This document shows positions 16,771 through 27,245 of a stretch of DNA of 64,000 bases, piece after piece (the stretch's first letter is position 1; each line of letters opens with the position of its first letter). Below the pieces are notes generated by a model, which saw nothing but the letters and a program-made list of their open reading frames with translations, had not been told where the DNA came from and did not search any database. The translations under genes and the position numbers were made by a program. Source of the stretch: Halopseudomonas pelagia (GTDB lineage Bacteria; Pseudomonadota; Gammaproteobacteria; Pseudomonadales; Pseudomonadaceae); NCBI RefSeq assembly GCF_009497895.1, contig NZ_CP033116.1, positions 186,001 through 250,000 of the forward strand. The letters are read 5' to 3'.

Positions 16771-17919
16771 ATGCTTAGCCCGATCTCTGCGCGGACCGCG
16801 CTCTTTCCCCTGCTAACGGTCATTGGGCTGCTGAGCGCTTGCGGGCAACAGGACAGTCCGCCTGCCGAGCAGCCCGACGCAGCGCAAATTGTGGAGGTAG
16901 GCGTGGTAACGCTGGCGGCGGAGCCCTTTGAGCTGACAACTGACCTGCCAGGCCGAACGGCGGCCTTTCGGATGGCCGAAGTGCGCCCCCAGGTGGACGG
17001 CATCATCCAGAAGCGTCTGTTTGAAGAAGGCAGCGAGGTGAAGGCCGGTGAGCAGCTTTACCAGATCGATGCGTCGGTCTACCGCTCGGCGCTGAACAGC
17101 GCCAAAGCCGCCCATCTGTCCAGCAAAGCGCTGAGCGACCGTTACGAGCAACTGATCGAAGATCAAGCGGTGAGCCGCCAGGAATATGACGAAGCTCGCG
17201 CCAGCAGCCTGCAAACCCAGGCCGCGCTGGAGCGCGCCGAGATCGATTTGCGTTATACCCAGGTCAGAGCACCCATCGATGGGCGTATTGGCCGCTCGGC
17301 GGTCAGCGAAGGCGCGCTGGTGAACAACGGCCAGGCCGCGGCAATGGCGACTATTCAGCAGCTTGACCCTATCTATGTGGACGTGACCCAACCCGCCCGC
17401 GACTTGCTGGCGTTACGCCGAGATCTGGACGAAGGTCGCCTGCAGAAGGCTGGTGACAACGCGGCCCAGGCAACCCTGCAAATGGAAGACGGCAGCGTTT
17501 ACCCGCATCAGGGTACGCTGGAATTCTCTGAAGTATCAGTCGACGCCGGTACCGGCTCCGTGACCCTGCGCGCAGTATTCCCCAACCCGGACAATATGCT
17601 GCTGCCGGGTATGTTCGTGCACGCCCAACTGGTTGCCGGTACCCGCTCGGAGGCCATTCTGGCGCCGCAACAAGGCATTACCCGTACACCCAGAGGCCAG
17701 GCCACGGCGCTGGTAGTCAACGCCGACAATATCGTCGAGCTGCGCGAAGTACGCACCGAACGCACCGTGGGCAATCGCTGGCTGATCAGCGAAGGGCTGA
17801 ATGACGGTGACCGGCTGATTACCGAAGGCCTGCAGTTCGTCAAACCCGGCGCAGAGGTCAAGGTGGTGCCGGCAGGCAATGTGTCTGAGCCCGCGTCCGC
17901 CGCTGGTCAGGAAGGATAA
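16771..17919 (+). CDS. ttgA: TtgA/MexA-type RND periplasmic adaptor lipoprotein
   Basis: A 382-residue membrane fusion protein with a lipoprotein signal (LSACGQQ), lipoyl halves (AEVRPQVDGIIQKRLFEEGS; LRYTQVRAPIDGRIGRSAV), an alpha-hairpin between them, a beta-barrel domain and a membrane-proximal domain. It is anchored in the inner membrane and joins TtgB to the outer-membrane channel. Length matches MexA/TtgA (about 384). GAGGA precedes the start. First gene of ttgABC, followed by ttgB after only 6 bases. Confidence 0.93.
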   Translation: MLSPISARTALFPLLTVIGLLSACGQQDSPPAEQPDAAQIVEVGVVTLAAEPFELTTDLPGRTAAFRMAEVRPQVDGIIQKRLFEEGSEVKAGEQLYQIDASVYRSALNSAKAAHLSSKALSDRYEQLIEDQAVSRQEYDEARASSLQTQAALERAEIDLRYTQVRAPIDGRIGRSAVSEGALVNNGQAAAMATIQQLDPIYVDVTQPARDLLALRRDLDEGRLQKAGDNAAQATLQMEDGSVYPHQGTLEFSEVSVDAGTGSVTLRAVFPNPDNMLLPGMFVHAQLVAGTRSEAILAPQQGITRTPRGQATALVVNADNIVELREVRTERTVGNRWLISEGLNDGDRLITEGLQFVKPGAEVKVVPAGNVSEPASAAGQEG

Positions 17920-17925
17920 TTCCCC

Positions 17926-20900
17926 ATGCCACGTTTCTTTATCGACCGTCCGATCTTTGCCTGGGTAATAGCCCTGGTGATCATGCTGGCTGGGGGTCTT
18001 TCCGTACTCAGCTTGCCCGTCAATCAATATCCGAGCATCGCCCCGCCGGCGGTAGGCATCTCGGTTAGTTACCCCGGCGCATCGGCGCAAACGGTGCAGG
18101 ACACCGTGGTCCAGGTCATCGAGCAGCAACTCAACGGTATTGATGGCCTGCGCTATATCCGTTCGGACAGCAATTCCGATGGCAGCATGGAAATTACTGT
18201 TACCTTCGACCAGGGCGTGGATCCGGACATCGCTCAGGTGCAGGTACAAAACAAACTACAGCTCGCTACCCCTCTACTGCCGCAGGAAGTCCAGCAACAG
18301 GGCATTCGCGTGACCAAGTCGGTGCGCAACTTCCTGATGGTCATCGGCGTCGTCTCTACCGACGGCAGCATGAACCGCGACGACTTGGCCGACTACATCA
18401 TTTCCAATCTGCAGGATCCGGTATCGCGGACCGATGGCGTGGGCGATTTCCAGGTCTTCGGCGCGCCTTACTCCATGCGCGTCTGGCTGGACCCGGCCAA
18501 GCTGAATAACTTCCAGCTCACGCCCACCGACGTCAGCGCCGCGATTCAGGCGCAGAACGTGCAGATTTCCTCCGGCCAGTTCGGCGGCCTGCCAGCCGTG
18601 CCCGGGCAACAATTAAGCGCGACCATCATCGGCAAAACCCGCCTGCAAAGTCCGGAGCAGTTCCGCGAAATATTGCTCAAAGCTAATCCAGACGGCTCGC
18701 AAGTGCGTTTGAAAGATGTCGCCCGTGTCGAGCTGGGTGCACAGAACGCGAATATCTCCGCCCAGTTCAACGGCATGCCGGCCTCCGGCCTGGCGATCAA
18801 ACTGGCCACCGGTGCCAACGCGCTGGACACTGCTGCGGCGGTCAAGCAGACCATTGCCGACCTGGAGCCGTTCTTTCCGCCTGGCATGAAGGTCGAATAT
18901 CCCTATGAAACCGCGCCGGTTGTATCCGCGTCGATCACAGGTGTGGTGCATACCCTGCTGGAAGCTGTGGTGCTGGTGTTCCTGGTGATGTATCTGTTCC
19001 TGCAGAACTTCCGCGCCACGCTGATTCCGACGCTGGCGGTGCCGGTGGTGATTCTAGGCACCTTCGGTGTGCTTTCGGTATTCGGCTTTACCATCAATAT
19101 TCTGACCATGTTCGCCATGGTGCTGGCCATCGGTCTGCTGGTGGATGACGCCATTGTGGTGGTCGAGAACGTCGAGCGGGTGATGGCCGAGGAAGGCCTG
19201 TCGCCGGTGGAAGCGACGCGCAAGTCGATGGATCAGATTCAGGGAGCGCTGGTAGGTATCGGCCTGGTGCTCTCGGCGGTATTTATCCCCATGGCTTTCT
19301 TTGGTGGCTCCACCGGGGTGATCTATCGCCAATTTGCGATCACCATTGCCTCGGCGATGACGCTTTCGGTGCTGGTGGCAATGATCTTTACCCCGGCGCT
19401 CTGCGCGACCATGCTCAAGCCGATCCCCAAGGGCGGCCACCATGAGAAGCGCGGTTTCTTCGGCTGGTTCAACCGTACCTTCAATCGCGGCGTCGGCCGT
19501 TACGAGCGTGGCGTCGCCAGCATGCTCAAGCGCAAGACGCCCTACGTATTGTTGTATCTTGTCATCGTCGCGGTCATGGCCGTGCTCTTCACCCGCATTC
19601 CCACGGCTTTTCTGCCGGACGAGGACCAGGGCGTGCTCTTCGCCCAGGTGCAGACCCCAGCCGGCTCTACCGCCGAGCGTACCCAGCAGACAATCGACAC
19701 CATGCGCGATTACCTGCTGAACGAAGAAGGCGATGTAGTGAACTCGGTATTCACCGTCACCGGCTTCAACTTTGCCGGCCGCGGGCAGAACTCGGGCATG
19801 GCCTTTATTGGCCTCAAGCCCTGGGATGAGCGTGCGGACCCCGAGCTCAGTGTATTTGCGCTGGCCGAGCGGGCGCAGGCGAAATTCGACACCTACCGTG
19901 ATGCGATGGTCTTCGCCTTCGCGCCTCCTGCGGTGATGGAGCTGGGTAACGCCACCGGCTTCAACCTGTTTCTGCAGGACAATGCCGGGGTCGGTCATGA
20001 CACGCTGATGCAGGCGCGCAATCAACTGCTCGGCATGGCCGCGCAGCACCCTGCACTGATGGCTGTCCGCCCCAACGGCCTGGAAGACGAGCCGCAATAC
20101 CAGTTGACCGTGGACGACGAAAAAGCTCGCGTGCTCGGCGTGTCACTTGCCGAAGTGAACAGCACCCAATCGATTGCCTGGGGCTCCAGCTACGTCAACG
20201 ACTTTATCGACCGCGGCCGGGTCAAGCGTGTCTATCTGCAAGGCGAGGCCAGTGCCCGTATGGGCCCTGATGATCTGGGGAAATGGTTTGTGCGTAACAG
20301 CAGCGGCGAGATGGTGCCGTTCAACGCCATCGCCAGTGGTGAGTGGATCTACGGCTCACCCAAGCTGTCACGCTACAACGGTGTTGCTGCGATGGAAATC
20401 ATGGGTGAAGCCGCGCCCGGTTACAGCACCGGCGACGCCATGGCGGCGATAGAAGAGATAGCCCAGAAGTTGCCGCAAGGTATCGGCGTGGCCTGGACCG
20501 GTCTTTCCTACGAAGAGCGTATTTCCGGAGATCAGGCGCCGATGCTCTATGCGCTGTCCTTGCTGGTGGTATTCCTTTGTCTCGCGGCGCTGTACGAGAG
20601 CTGGTCAATTCCGCTGGTGGTGATGCTGGTGGTGCCTCTGGGTGTGATTGGCGCGCTGATGGCCACCCTGGGCCGCGGGCTGACCAATGACGTATTCTTC
20701 CAGGTAGGACTGCTGACCACCGTCGGCCTGACGGCGAAAAACGCGATTCTGATCGTCGAGTTCGCCAAGGACCTGCACGAGCAGGGCATGAGCCTGTTTG
20801 ACGCCGCAGTGGAAGCCTGCCGCATGCGTCTGCGCCCGATCATCATGACCTCGTTGGCCTTCACCCTCGGCGTGGTGCCCCTGGCCTTGGCCAGCGGCGC

Positions 20901-21075
20901 GGGTGCCGGCAGCTCGCATGCTATCGGTACTGGCGTGATCGGCGGCATGATCACCGCCACGGTGCTGGCGATCTTCTGGGTGCCGCTGTTCTTCGTAATG
21001 ATTTCATCGCTGTTCGGTGGCAGAAAAGCCAAGGCCGATGACACCGATCCGACCCCCCAGGAGGTCGCGCCATGA
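17926..21075 (+). CDS. ttgB: TtgB/MexB-type RND multidrug efflux transporter
   Basis: A 1049-residue inner-membrane proton/drug antiporter of the HAE1 family with two repeats of 12 helices in all and two large periplasmic loops. Proton-relay residues are present: the Asp pair in TM4 ([19 protein letters not shown]) and the Lys of TM10 ([14 protein letters not shown]). The N-terminus [20 protein letters not shown] is the usual one. Length equals the family norm (1045-1050), so it appears intact. It would export lipophilic antibiotics, solvents and detergents with TtgA and TtgC. Confidence 0.95.
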   Translation: MPRFFIDRPIFAWVIALVIMLAGGLSVLSLPVNQYPSIAPPAVGISVSYPGASAQTVQDTVVQVIEQQLNGIDGLRYIRSDSNSDGSMEITVTFDQGVDPDIAQVQVQNKLQLATPLLPQEVQQQGIRVTKSVRNFLMVIGVVSTDGSMNRDDLADYIISNLQDPVSRTDGVGDFQVFGAPYSMRVWLDPAKLNNFQLTPTDVSAAIQAQNVQISSGQFGGLPAVPGQQLSATIIGKTRLQSPEQFREILLKANPDGSQVRLKDVARVELGAQNANISAQFNGMPASGLAIKLATGANALDTAAAVKQTIADLEPFFPPGMKVEYPYETAPVVSASITGVVHTLLEAVVLVFLVMYLFLQNFRATLIPTLAVPVVILGTFGVLSVFGFTINILTMFAMVLAIGLLVDDAIVVVENVERVMAEEGLSPVEATRKSMDQIQGALVGIGLVLSAVFIPMAFFGGSTGVIYRQFAITIASAMTLSVLVAMIFTPALCATMLKPIPKGGHHEKRGFFGWFNRTFNRGVGRYERGVASMLKRKTPYVLLYLVIVAVMAVLFTRIPTAFLPDEDQGVLFAQVQTPAGSTAERTQQTIDTMRDYLLNEEGDVVNSVFTVTGFNFAGRGQNSGMAFIGLKPWDERADPELSVFALAERAQAKFDTYRDAMVFAFAPPAVMELGNATGFNLFLQDNAGVGHDTLMQARNQLLGMAAQHPALMAVRPNGLEDEPQYQLTVDDEKARVLGVSLAEVNSTQSIAWGSSYVNDFIDRGRVKRVYLQGEASARMGPDDLGKWFVRNSSGEMVPFNAIASGEWIYGSPKLSRYNGVAAMEIMGEAAPGYSTGDAMAAIEEIAQKLPQGIGVAWTGLSYEERISGDQAPMLYALSLLVVFLCLAALYESWSIPLVVMLVVPLGVIGALMATLGRGLTNDVFFQVGLLTTVGLTAKNAILIVEFAKDLHEQGMSLFDAAVEACRMRLRPIIMTSLAFTLGVVPLALASGAGAGSSHAIGTGVIGGMITATVLAIFWVPLFFVMISSLFGGRKAKADDTDPTPQEVAP

Positions 21076-22502
21076 AGCCTGTTCTGATGGCCAGAAACCT
21101 GGTGGGCGCTAGCCTGATTGCAGCGCTGGCTGGCTGCTCGATGATACCCGACTACCAGCGCCCGGAATCTCCGGTAGCCGAAGGCTGGCCACGAGGTGAA
21201 GCCTACGCCACCGCCTCCAGCGAAGCGCTGGTCGCGCCGCCATTATGGCAAAACTTCTTCCGCGATCCGCAGTTGCGCGACCTGATAGGGGTAGCGCTGG
21301 AGAATAACCGCGACCTGCGCGTGGCCGCCTTGAATGTGGAGGCCACCCGCGCGCTGTACCGTATTCAGAGCGCCGACCGCCTGCCCAGCTTGAGCGCTGA
21401 CGCTGCCGGTAGCCGCACGCGTACACCGTCAGATCTCAACGGCACCACGCAAAGCGGCATCACCAGCCAATACAGCGCGACACTCGGTGTCGCCTGGGAG
21501 ATTGATCTGTTTGGCCGGGTCGCCAGCCTGCAGCAACAGGCACTGCAAGAGTACCTGGCAACCGAGGCCGCACAGCGCAGCGTGCAGACCAGTCTGATCG
21601 CCAGCGTCGCCAACACCTACCTGCTCTGGCAGGCGGATCAGGCACTGCTGGAAGCAACCCAGGACACCTTGAAGACCTATGATGAGAGCCTACGGGTGAC
21701 TCAGCGCAGCTTCGATGTCGGCATCGCCTCGTCACTGGAGTTGACTCAGGCGCGCACTGCAGTGGAGACCGCACGCAGCAGCCTGGCACGCTACACCCGG
21801 CTGGTAGCCGAGGATCGCAACGCTCTGGCACTGCTGATAGGCCAGCGCATACCGGTATTGCCCGCCGAGCGGCCGCAATTGAACGCAGACTTGCTCGCCG
21901 AGGTACCGGTCGGTCTGCCCTCAGATGTGTTGTTGCAACGCCCGGACATCCTCCAGGCCGAGTACGCCCTGCGCAGCGCGAACGCCAATATCGGCGCCGC
22001 ACGGGCGGCCTTCTTCCCCAGCATCAGCCTCACCGCCAATGCCGGCAGCGCCAGCAGCCAGCTGTCAGGCTTGTTCGACAGCGGCTCGGAGTATTGGAGT
22101 TTTTCCCCCAGCATCAGCGTGCCGATTTTCAATGCCGGGCGCCTGCAGGCAAACCTGAACTACGCCGAAGTGATTCGTGATGTGCGCGTAGCCGAGTATG
22201 AAAAAGCCATCCAGATCGCCTTCAGCGAAGTGGCCGACGGCCTTGCTGCACGGGAAACTTATGTGGATCAAGTCGCGTCGCAGCAACGCCTGCTCGACGC
22301 CAGTGAGGACTACTTCCAGATCGCCGAACGCCGCTACCGCAGTGGCGTAGACAGCTACCTGACCTTGCTCGACGCGCAGCGCCAGCTTTTCACTGCCCGC
22401 CAGCAACTGATCACCGACCGGCTGAACCAGCTGGCGAGTGAGGTTGACCTGTTTCGCGCGCTGGGCGGTGGCTGGGCAGGCGAAGGCGAACAGCCCGAAT
22501 AA
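21072..22502 (+). CDS. ttgC: TtgC/OprM-type outer-membrane efflux channel
   Basis: A 476-residue outer-membrane factor lipoprotein (signal ending ALAGC) with the two tandem TolC-like repeats: [20 protein letters not shown] in the first and [20 protein letters not shown] in the second, separated by the equatorial region. It forms the trimeric channel of the pump. Its ATG overlaps the ttgB stop by 4 bases (ATGA), giving coupled translation. Length fits OprM (485) and TtgC (484). Confidence 0.94.
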   Translation: MKPVLMARNLVGASLIAALAGCSMIPDYQRPESPVAEGWPRGEAYATASSEALVAPPLWQNFFRDPQLRDLIGVALENNRDLRVAALNVEATRALYRIQSADRLPSLSADAAGSRTRTPSDLNGTTQSGITSQYSATLGVAWEIDLFGRVASLQQQALQEYLATEAAQRSVQTSLIASVANTYLLWQADQALLEATQDTLKTYDESLRVTQRSFDVGIASSLELTQARTAVETARSSLARYTRLVAEDRNALALLIGQRIPVLPAERPQLNADLLAEVPVGLPSDVLLQRPDILQAEYALRSANANIGAARAAFFPSISLTANAGSASSQLSGLFDSGSEYWSFSPSISVPIFNAGRLQANLNYAEVIRDVRVAEYEKAIQIAFSEVADGLAARETYVDQVASQQRLLDASEDYFQIAERRYRSGVDSYLTLLDAQRQLFTARQQLITDRLNQLASEVDLFRALGGGWAGEGEQPE

Positions 22503-22520
22503 ATCAGAAAGCTCACAAGG

Positions 22521-22559
22521 CGGCCTCCTGCTCACGGTATTATCATGAGCAGGAGGCCG
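22521..22559. terminator. Strong hairpin between ttgC and the PhoD-like gene
   Basis: A perfect 14-bp stem (CGGCCTCCTGCTCA with TGAGCAGGAGGCCG) and an 11-base loop lie between convergent genes, 18 bases after the ttgC stop. It is likely to act in both directions although no T-tract follows. Confidence 0.6.
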
Positions 22560-22608
22560 AACAGCCAGCCTCTGAATAGCTATTGGCTATGGGCCAGCGG
22601 CTGGCCGG

Positions 22609-24576
22609 TTATTTTCTGTCCGGCTTGCGCGGAAACTTCACCTCAAATCCCCGCGCATCCAGCTGCCGCACATCCACCGGCCGACCGTCCTGATCCATGA
22701 TCACCAAGCCGATACCAGTGCCATTCCAGACCCGCTCACCGGAGCTCGCCTGATCGGGATCACGCGGAGTGATCTGCATGCGGCGGCGTTTGGTCAGCCA
22801 ATTGAGGGGCGACCAGGGCGCATACAGCCAGCGGTTAAGGCGATCGAACCAGTCCAGCAACGTGTCGGGAAAGGCGTTTTTCAGGCCGCTGCTGGTGATC
22901 TGCCAGATATGCGGGCCCCGGTCGCGGTGGCGAATGCGGATGTCATAGACGTAGGAATAATGCACATCGCCGGAGAGAACGACAAAATTACCCGGCGTGC
23001 GGGAATGGCGGAAAATATTCAACATGACCTTGGCCGCGCCACGATGGGCCATCCAGTTTTCGGCGTCGACCAACAGCGGTTTGCCCACCAGGGTAAACAG
23101 CTTCTGTACCCCTTCGATCAGCTTGACGCCAAACATGGGCGCTGGCGAGACGATCACCACGCCTTTCTTGTCCAGCATGCGCTGTTGCATCTCGGTCAGC
23201 GACTCCCAATCCATCAGCCCCGAGGGGCGTCCGGGGCTACGCTCACTGCGCCAGCGGCGGGTGCGGGTATCCAGCACGATCAGATGGGGTGTGCCGGGGA
23301 CTTGATACTCCCAGGCATGAAAGCGCAACAGGTTGTCGATCGTGGCATCCTGAGCCGCGGCATCCAGCCAACCGCTCTCACTGGCACTGCCCAATAGACT
23401 TTCCAGGTCAGCCAGGGGTTTGCTGACCCGGTCTGGATCATTACCCCAGGCCTGGCAGAGCAGATAGGCCACCAGGGCATTACCGATGATGCGCCGGGAG
23501 AATGGGTGCCCGTAGGCGGTACTTTCCCAGTCGGCGGTCAGATTCCAGTCGTCGGTCACATCGTGATCGTCGAAAATCATCAGGCTCGGCATGTGCGCCA
23601 ACAGCCGCGCTACCTGGGGCAGGCCATCAACGAATTCATTGATGATCTCCTGCTCTTCCCTATATGCCTCTTCCTGCTCCTGCGCCAGTACAGGCTTGCC
23701 CTGCCGATCAATCAGCCGCCAGGGCACCGGCGACCAGACCAACAGATACATCGCCAGCACTTCACTCAAAGTCATCAGGTGATTGCGTGCATGGGTCGAG
23801 GTGAACACCGGCTTTTTCACCCCGCCGAAGAAACGTTCGCGCAGTGCCACGTTGCCCTGTACGTCAGGCAACAGTTGTTCACGCTGATAGTAGCTTTTGT
23901 CACTCTGATAGAGCGCCTGGCTATCATCCACCGTAGCGCCTTCAAGCTTCTCGTCATACAGGCCTAGACGTTCAATCAACCGATGTATCGCTACCAGCAT
24001 CGGCCCCGCGACATCGTCGGCATACACTTGATCACCGGTCATCAGCAGCCAGTCAGGCCGTTGCTGCGGGTCCAGCAGCCGCTCGCCAAGCCACTCATCG
24101 GCCCGCACCAACCCATCCTTGCCGGCAAAATGTGGCTTACGGCAGGAGCCGTGCAGCAGTTGCCGATTGCTGCCGGGGATGACGAAAGACAATGTCTCCT
24201 GCCCTGGATAGCGCAATTCAGGCATAACCGCAGCCAGGCTCTGTTCACCCGCACCATCAGTCCAGAGCAGGTCGTAGCTGATCAATTGATCCACCGGCAA
24301 CGGCTGCGGCAGTGCGTAGTCAAGCAGCTGCACGTGAGCATGCCGGCCGATCGATAATATCTGGCCCTGCCCCTTACCTGCCTCAGCATCACCCTCGCTC
24401 AGGCCATGCCGAGAGTGACTGCCACCCTCGGGCTGCACACTGAGCGTCATGTCCAACGGCTGGCTGGTGACCAGCCAGATCAGGATGCGATCAGGCGATA
24501 GACGGCGTAGCACCGGGCCGGCGAGGATGGCAGGCAGCTCGGTTGAAAGCGCAGTGGGTAGGGTGACGATGGTCAA
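22609..24576 (-). CDS. PhoD-like metallophosphatase, no signal peptide
   Basis: A 655-residue protein of the alkaline phosphatase D/PhoD-like superfamily. The metal-binding motifs are in order: GSCRKPHF, LLMTGDQVYADD (about residue 175-190), SLMIFDDHDVTDDWN (about 340) and VVLSGDVHYSYVYD (about 565). Unlike classical Tat-exported PhoD it begins MTIVTLPTALST with no twin-arginine or Sec signal, so it is probably cytoplasmic. An N-terminal beta-rich region precedes the catalytic core. Substrate unknown; phosphodiesters or phosphoanhydrides are possible. Confidence 0.85.
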   Translation of the reverse strand: MTIVTLPTALSTELPAILAGPVLRRLSPDRILIWLVTSQPLDMTLSVQPEGGSHSRHGLSEGDAEAGKGQGQILSIGRHAHVQLLDYALPQPLPVDQLISYDLLWTDGAGEQSLAAVMPELRYPGQETLSFVIPGSNRQLLHGSCRKPHFAGKDGLVRADEWLGERLLDPQQRPDWLLMTGDQVYADDVAGPMLVAIHRLIERLGLYDEKLEGATVDDSQALYQSDKSYYQREQLLPDVQGNVALRERFFGGVKKPVFTSTHARNHLMTLSEVLAMYLLVWSPVPWRLIDRQGKPVLAQEQEEAYREEQEIINEFVDGLPQVARLLAHMPSLMIFDDHDVTDDWNLTADWESTAYGHPFSRRIIGNALVAYLLCQAWGNDPDRVSKPLADLESLLGSASESGWLDAAAQDATIDNLLRFHAWEYQVPGTPHLIVLDTRTRRWRSERSPGRPSGLMDWESLTEMQQRMLDKKGVVIVSPAPMFGVKLIEGVQKLFTLVGKPLLVDAENWMAHRGAAKVMLNIFRHSRTPGNFVVLSGDVHYSYVYDIRIRHRDRGPHIWQITSSGLKNAFPDTLLDWFDRLNRWLYAPWSPLNWLTKRRRMQITPRDPDQASSGERVWNGTGIGLVIMDQDGRPVDVRQLDARGFEVKFPRKPDRK

Positions 24577-24593
24577 GCCTCTCTAATCAAAGA

Positions 24594-24619
24594 CCTGCCC
24601 AGGCAATAACCGGGGCAGG
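24594..24619 (-). terminator. Terminator-like hairpin after the DUF533 gene
   Basis: CCTGCCC and GGGCAGG form a 7-bp stem with a 12-base loop, followed on the minus strand by TCTTTG. It lies between the DUF533 gene and the PhoD-like gene, so it probably ends DUF533 transcription. Confidence 0.5.
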
Positions 24620-24668
24620 ATCACGGCATGAATACAGGCAACTGCTCAAATGGTGGAGTATGGACGAC

Positions 24669-25385
24669 TCAGGCAGCTACCCGTGCCTGCTTTTCCAGCT
24701 CGACCTTGAGAGCCGGATCCAGCGACAGCTGACGCGCCAGCTCTTCCAGATAGGAGCGCTCCATAAAGTTCTCCTCATCGACCATCAGCAGGCTGGCCAG
24801 ATACATCTCGGCGGCCATCTCCGGCGTGGTAGCCGAGCCAGCGATATCCTTGGGCTCCAGCGGCTTGTTCAATTCCTGGTCGAACCAGCGCTGCAGATCG
24901 GGATCCTGCGTCAGCTTGGCGACCTCGCCATCGATCAGTTCGCGCTCACGGGCGTCTATGTGCCCATCGGCCTTGGCAGCGCCAATCACCGCACGCAAAA
25001 TCGCATGGCTGTGCTCTTCCGCTTGCGCGGCCGGCAAGCGATCAACGGTTTGTGGCTCAATCTGGCGTTGCTGGTCGCCATTTTGCTGCTGCCAATTGTT
25101 GTAGGCCTTGTACGCGACCACCCCCAGCGCGGCGAGGCCGCCGTAGGTAATCACCTTGCCACCCATCTTGCGCGCCTTTTTGCTACCCAGCAACATGCCT
25201 ATGGCACCCGCTCCGAGCGCGCCACCGCCGGCACCTGTCAGCAGACCGCTCAGCGAAGAGGCGCCCTTGCCGGAGGATTGCCGGTGCGTATTGCCGCTCT
25301 GAGAGCCGCCCTGGGAGGAAGAGCCGCCTTGCAACATCTCGGTGCCGGATTTGAGCAACTGGTCAAGCAAGCCACGTGTAATCAT
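24669..25385 (-). CDS. DUF533 (YebE-like) membrane protein
   Basis: A 238-residue protein with a Gly/Ser/Gln-rich N-terminal segment (about 18-50), glycine-rich hydrophobic stretches at about 46-95 (GAGGGALGAGAIGMLLGS; GLAALGVVAYKAY) and a C-terminal helical TerB-like domain (about 120-235) with an EF-hand-like acidic stretch (GAAKADGHIDARERELID). It matches DUF533/YebE proteins of the inner membrane, of unknown function; in E. coli yebE belongs to envelope-stress regulons. No operon partner. Confidence 0.85.
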   Translation of the reverse strand: MITRGLLDQLLKSGTEMLQGGSSSQGGSQSGNTHRQSSGKGASSLSGLLTGAGGGALGAGAIGMLLGSKKARKMGGKVITYGGLAALGVVAYKAYNNWQQQNGDQQRQIEPQTVDRLPAAQAEEHSHAILRAVIGAAKADGHIDARERELIDGEVAKLTQDPDLQRWFDQELNKPLEPKDIAGSATTPEMAAEMYLASLLMVDEENFMERSYLEELARQLSLDPALKVELEKQARVAA

Positions 25386-25478
25386 GTGTGCCTCTGTCGT
25401 AAGAATGAACTATCCATAGGATGCTATTTTCGAAAAATTAGTTCGATTATCCACATCAAACTTAACTCAGTCTTAAAA

Positions 25479-25509
25479 CCCGCTCGGGCTGCAATCACGC
25501 ACGAGCGGG
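25479..25509 (-). other. Unassigned hairpin followed by T-run on the minus strand
   Basis: CCCGCTCG and CGAGCGGG form an 8-bp stem with a 15-base loop. On the minus strand it is followed by TTTTAAG, like an intrinsic terminator, but no minus-strand gene lies just upstream of it. It could end a small unannotated RNA or be part of the regulator leader. Confidence 0.35.
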
Positions 25510-25640
25510 CGTGACGTCAAGGCATACACTTTCATGTAGTGGCACTTTGCCTTATTCTGCAACTGCGTGAGGCTTGCAACCAGCCAGCTATACTGCCCAT
25601 AGTGCCTGTTACTTAGCAGGTGCTTTGCCCGGATGCTTCT

Positions 25641-27245
25641 ATGATTGATTACAGCAAAAACCGCTTTCTGGTCGTCGATGACTTTTCTGAGTTTCGTACG
25701 TCCGTCATCGGTATGTTGCGGCTGATGGCGGTTAAACAAGCCGACTCCGCACCACGCGGCGAAGATGCGATCGCGATGTGCCGCAACACTCAATATGACG
25801 TGATACTACATGACTACAATCTGGGCGCCGGCAAAAATGGCCAGCAGGTGCTGGAAGAACTGCATCATTTAAAGCTGATCAGCCCGCACTGCATTTTCGT
25901 CATGTGCACTGCCGAAAGCAGCCAGGCGATGGTCATGAGCGCGCTTGAGTGCGAGCCGGACGCCTACCTGACCAAACCTTTCAACCGTGCCAGCCTGCAA
26001 CAGCGGCTGGATAAACTGGTGGAGCGCAAGACCGCGCTCAAGCCGATCCTCGACGCATTGGCAAAACAGGACCATCGCGCCGTGTTGGCCGCGTGCGAAA
26101 AGGTGACTGTCGAGCACAAACGCTTTGCGCCGCAATGCCTGCGCTATCAGGCCAATGCCCTCAAGGCCCTCGGGCAACGTGCTGAACTGGAAAAGCTGCT
26201 GCAGGCCCAGTTGACTGATCGCCCGATGCCCTGGGCGATAATTGCTTTGGGCAATCTGTGGCTGGAACAGGGCAAACTGGAACAGGCTTTGGAGCTGTTC
26301 CGTTCGGCAATCAGCCAGTTCCCGATGCTGCCGGCACTGTTCGACGGACTGGCCGCGGTGATGGCAGCCATGGGCGAGCCCAAACAGGCGCAGGAATATA
26401 TCGAGCAGGGAATCAAGATCTCACCGAACAGCCTGCAGCGCCAGCAGTCGCTGGGCAAACTGGCCAAGGCCAATGGCGACTTCGACAATGCAGTGCGGGC
26501 CTACCGCCAGGCTGTGGACCTGGGCCAGAACTCGCAATTTCGGGACCCGGAAAGCCATCTCGGACTGGCGGCCAGCCTGAACGAGCAGGCAGGCGACCAG
26601 GCACCCAATCCGCGCGCAGTACTGGAAATCCGCAAGACCCTCGGCGACTTGGGCAAAAGCTGGAAGGGCGATGCCAACCTGCAGGTACGCGCGCAGCTGA
26701 TGGAAGCCAGTACGCTGATCAAGACCGGTGACCAGCGCGAGGCCGACAAGCTGATTCAGCAAGCCAGTACCCAGCTGGGCGAACTGGATACCTTCTTCTC
26801 CGCCGAAGTGGCACTTGAGGTGGCAGAGCAACTGAAAGCGCTGGGCCAGGAGGAGCAGGCCAAGGGTATCCTGCACACCTGTGCGGAAATGTATGGTGAC
26901 GATGCCAACGTTATGCATTTGATCGCCGAACAAACCGATGATCCGGCCATTCTGAACGGCGGCAAGGCTGCGCAGGAGCTGAATCGACAGGGCATCCGTC
27001 TTTATCAGCAAAAGCAGTTCGCCGAGGCTCTGCCGTTATTCCGCGAGGCACAAGCATTGCAGCCGCGCAATATCAGCTTCGCGCTGAATACCGCCCAGTC
27101 ACTTCTGCGCATGCTGCTGGCGCAGCCCGATCCTGAGCTGAAAGCGCAATGCCTGGACTGCCTGGACCAGGTGCGCAGCATGCCTGCCAGCGATGCACGG
27201 TATGAGCGTTATCAAAAACTCTGTAACACGGTAGCCGGTCTGTGA
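25641..27245 (+). CDS. Response regulator with TPR output domain
   Basis: A 534-residue protein: receiver domain at residues 1-125 with D13/D14, phosphoacceptor D58 (VILHDYNLGAGKNG) and K112 (YLTKPF), then tetratricopeptide repeats over the rest (for example LGNLWLEQGKLEQALELFRS and LAKANGDFDNAVRAYRQAVD). No DNA-binding or enzyme domain is seen, so phosphorylation probably controls protein-protein contacts. The gene overlaps the next gene, a soluble histidine kinase, by 4 bases and both are surely one operon. The ATG at 25641 is taken over a GTG seven codons upstream. A candidate -10 (TATACT) lies about 50 bases before it. Confidence 0.9.
   Translation: MIDYSKNRFLVVDDFSEFRTSVIGMLRLMAVKQADSAPRGEDAIAMCRNTQYDVILHDYNLGAGKNGQQVLEELHHLKLISPHCIFVMCTAESSQAMVMSALECEPDAYLTKPFNRASLQQRLDKLVERKTALKPILDALAKQDHRAVLAACEKVTVEHKRFAPQCLRYQANALKALGQRAELEKLLQAQLTDRPMPWAIIALGNLWLEQGKLEQALELFRSAISQFPMLPALFDGLAAVMAAMGEPKQAQEYIEQGIKISPNSLQRQQSLGKLAKANGDFDNAVRAYRQAVDLGQNSQFRDPESHLGLAASLNEQAGDQAPNPRAVLEIRKTLGDLGKSWKGDANLQVRAQLMEASTLIKTGDQREADKLIQQASTQLGELDTFFSAEVALEVAEQLKALGQEEQAKGILHTCAEMYGDDANVMHLIAEQTDDPAILNGGKAAQELNRQGIRLYQQKQFAEALPLFREAQALQPRNISFALNTAQSLLRMLLAQPDPELKAQCLDCLDQVRSMPASDARYERYQKLCNTVAGL

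Noticed and set aside
19054..20097. Minus-strand ORF of 347 codons
   Set aside because: Antisense to ttgB and rich in His, Arg and Gly with no family match.
24660..25514. Plus-strand ORF of 284 codons
   Set aside because: Antisense to the DUF533 gene, which has a clear family pattern.
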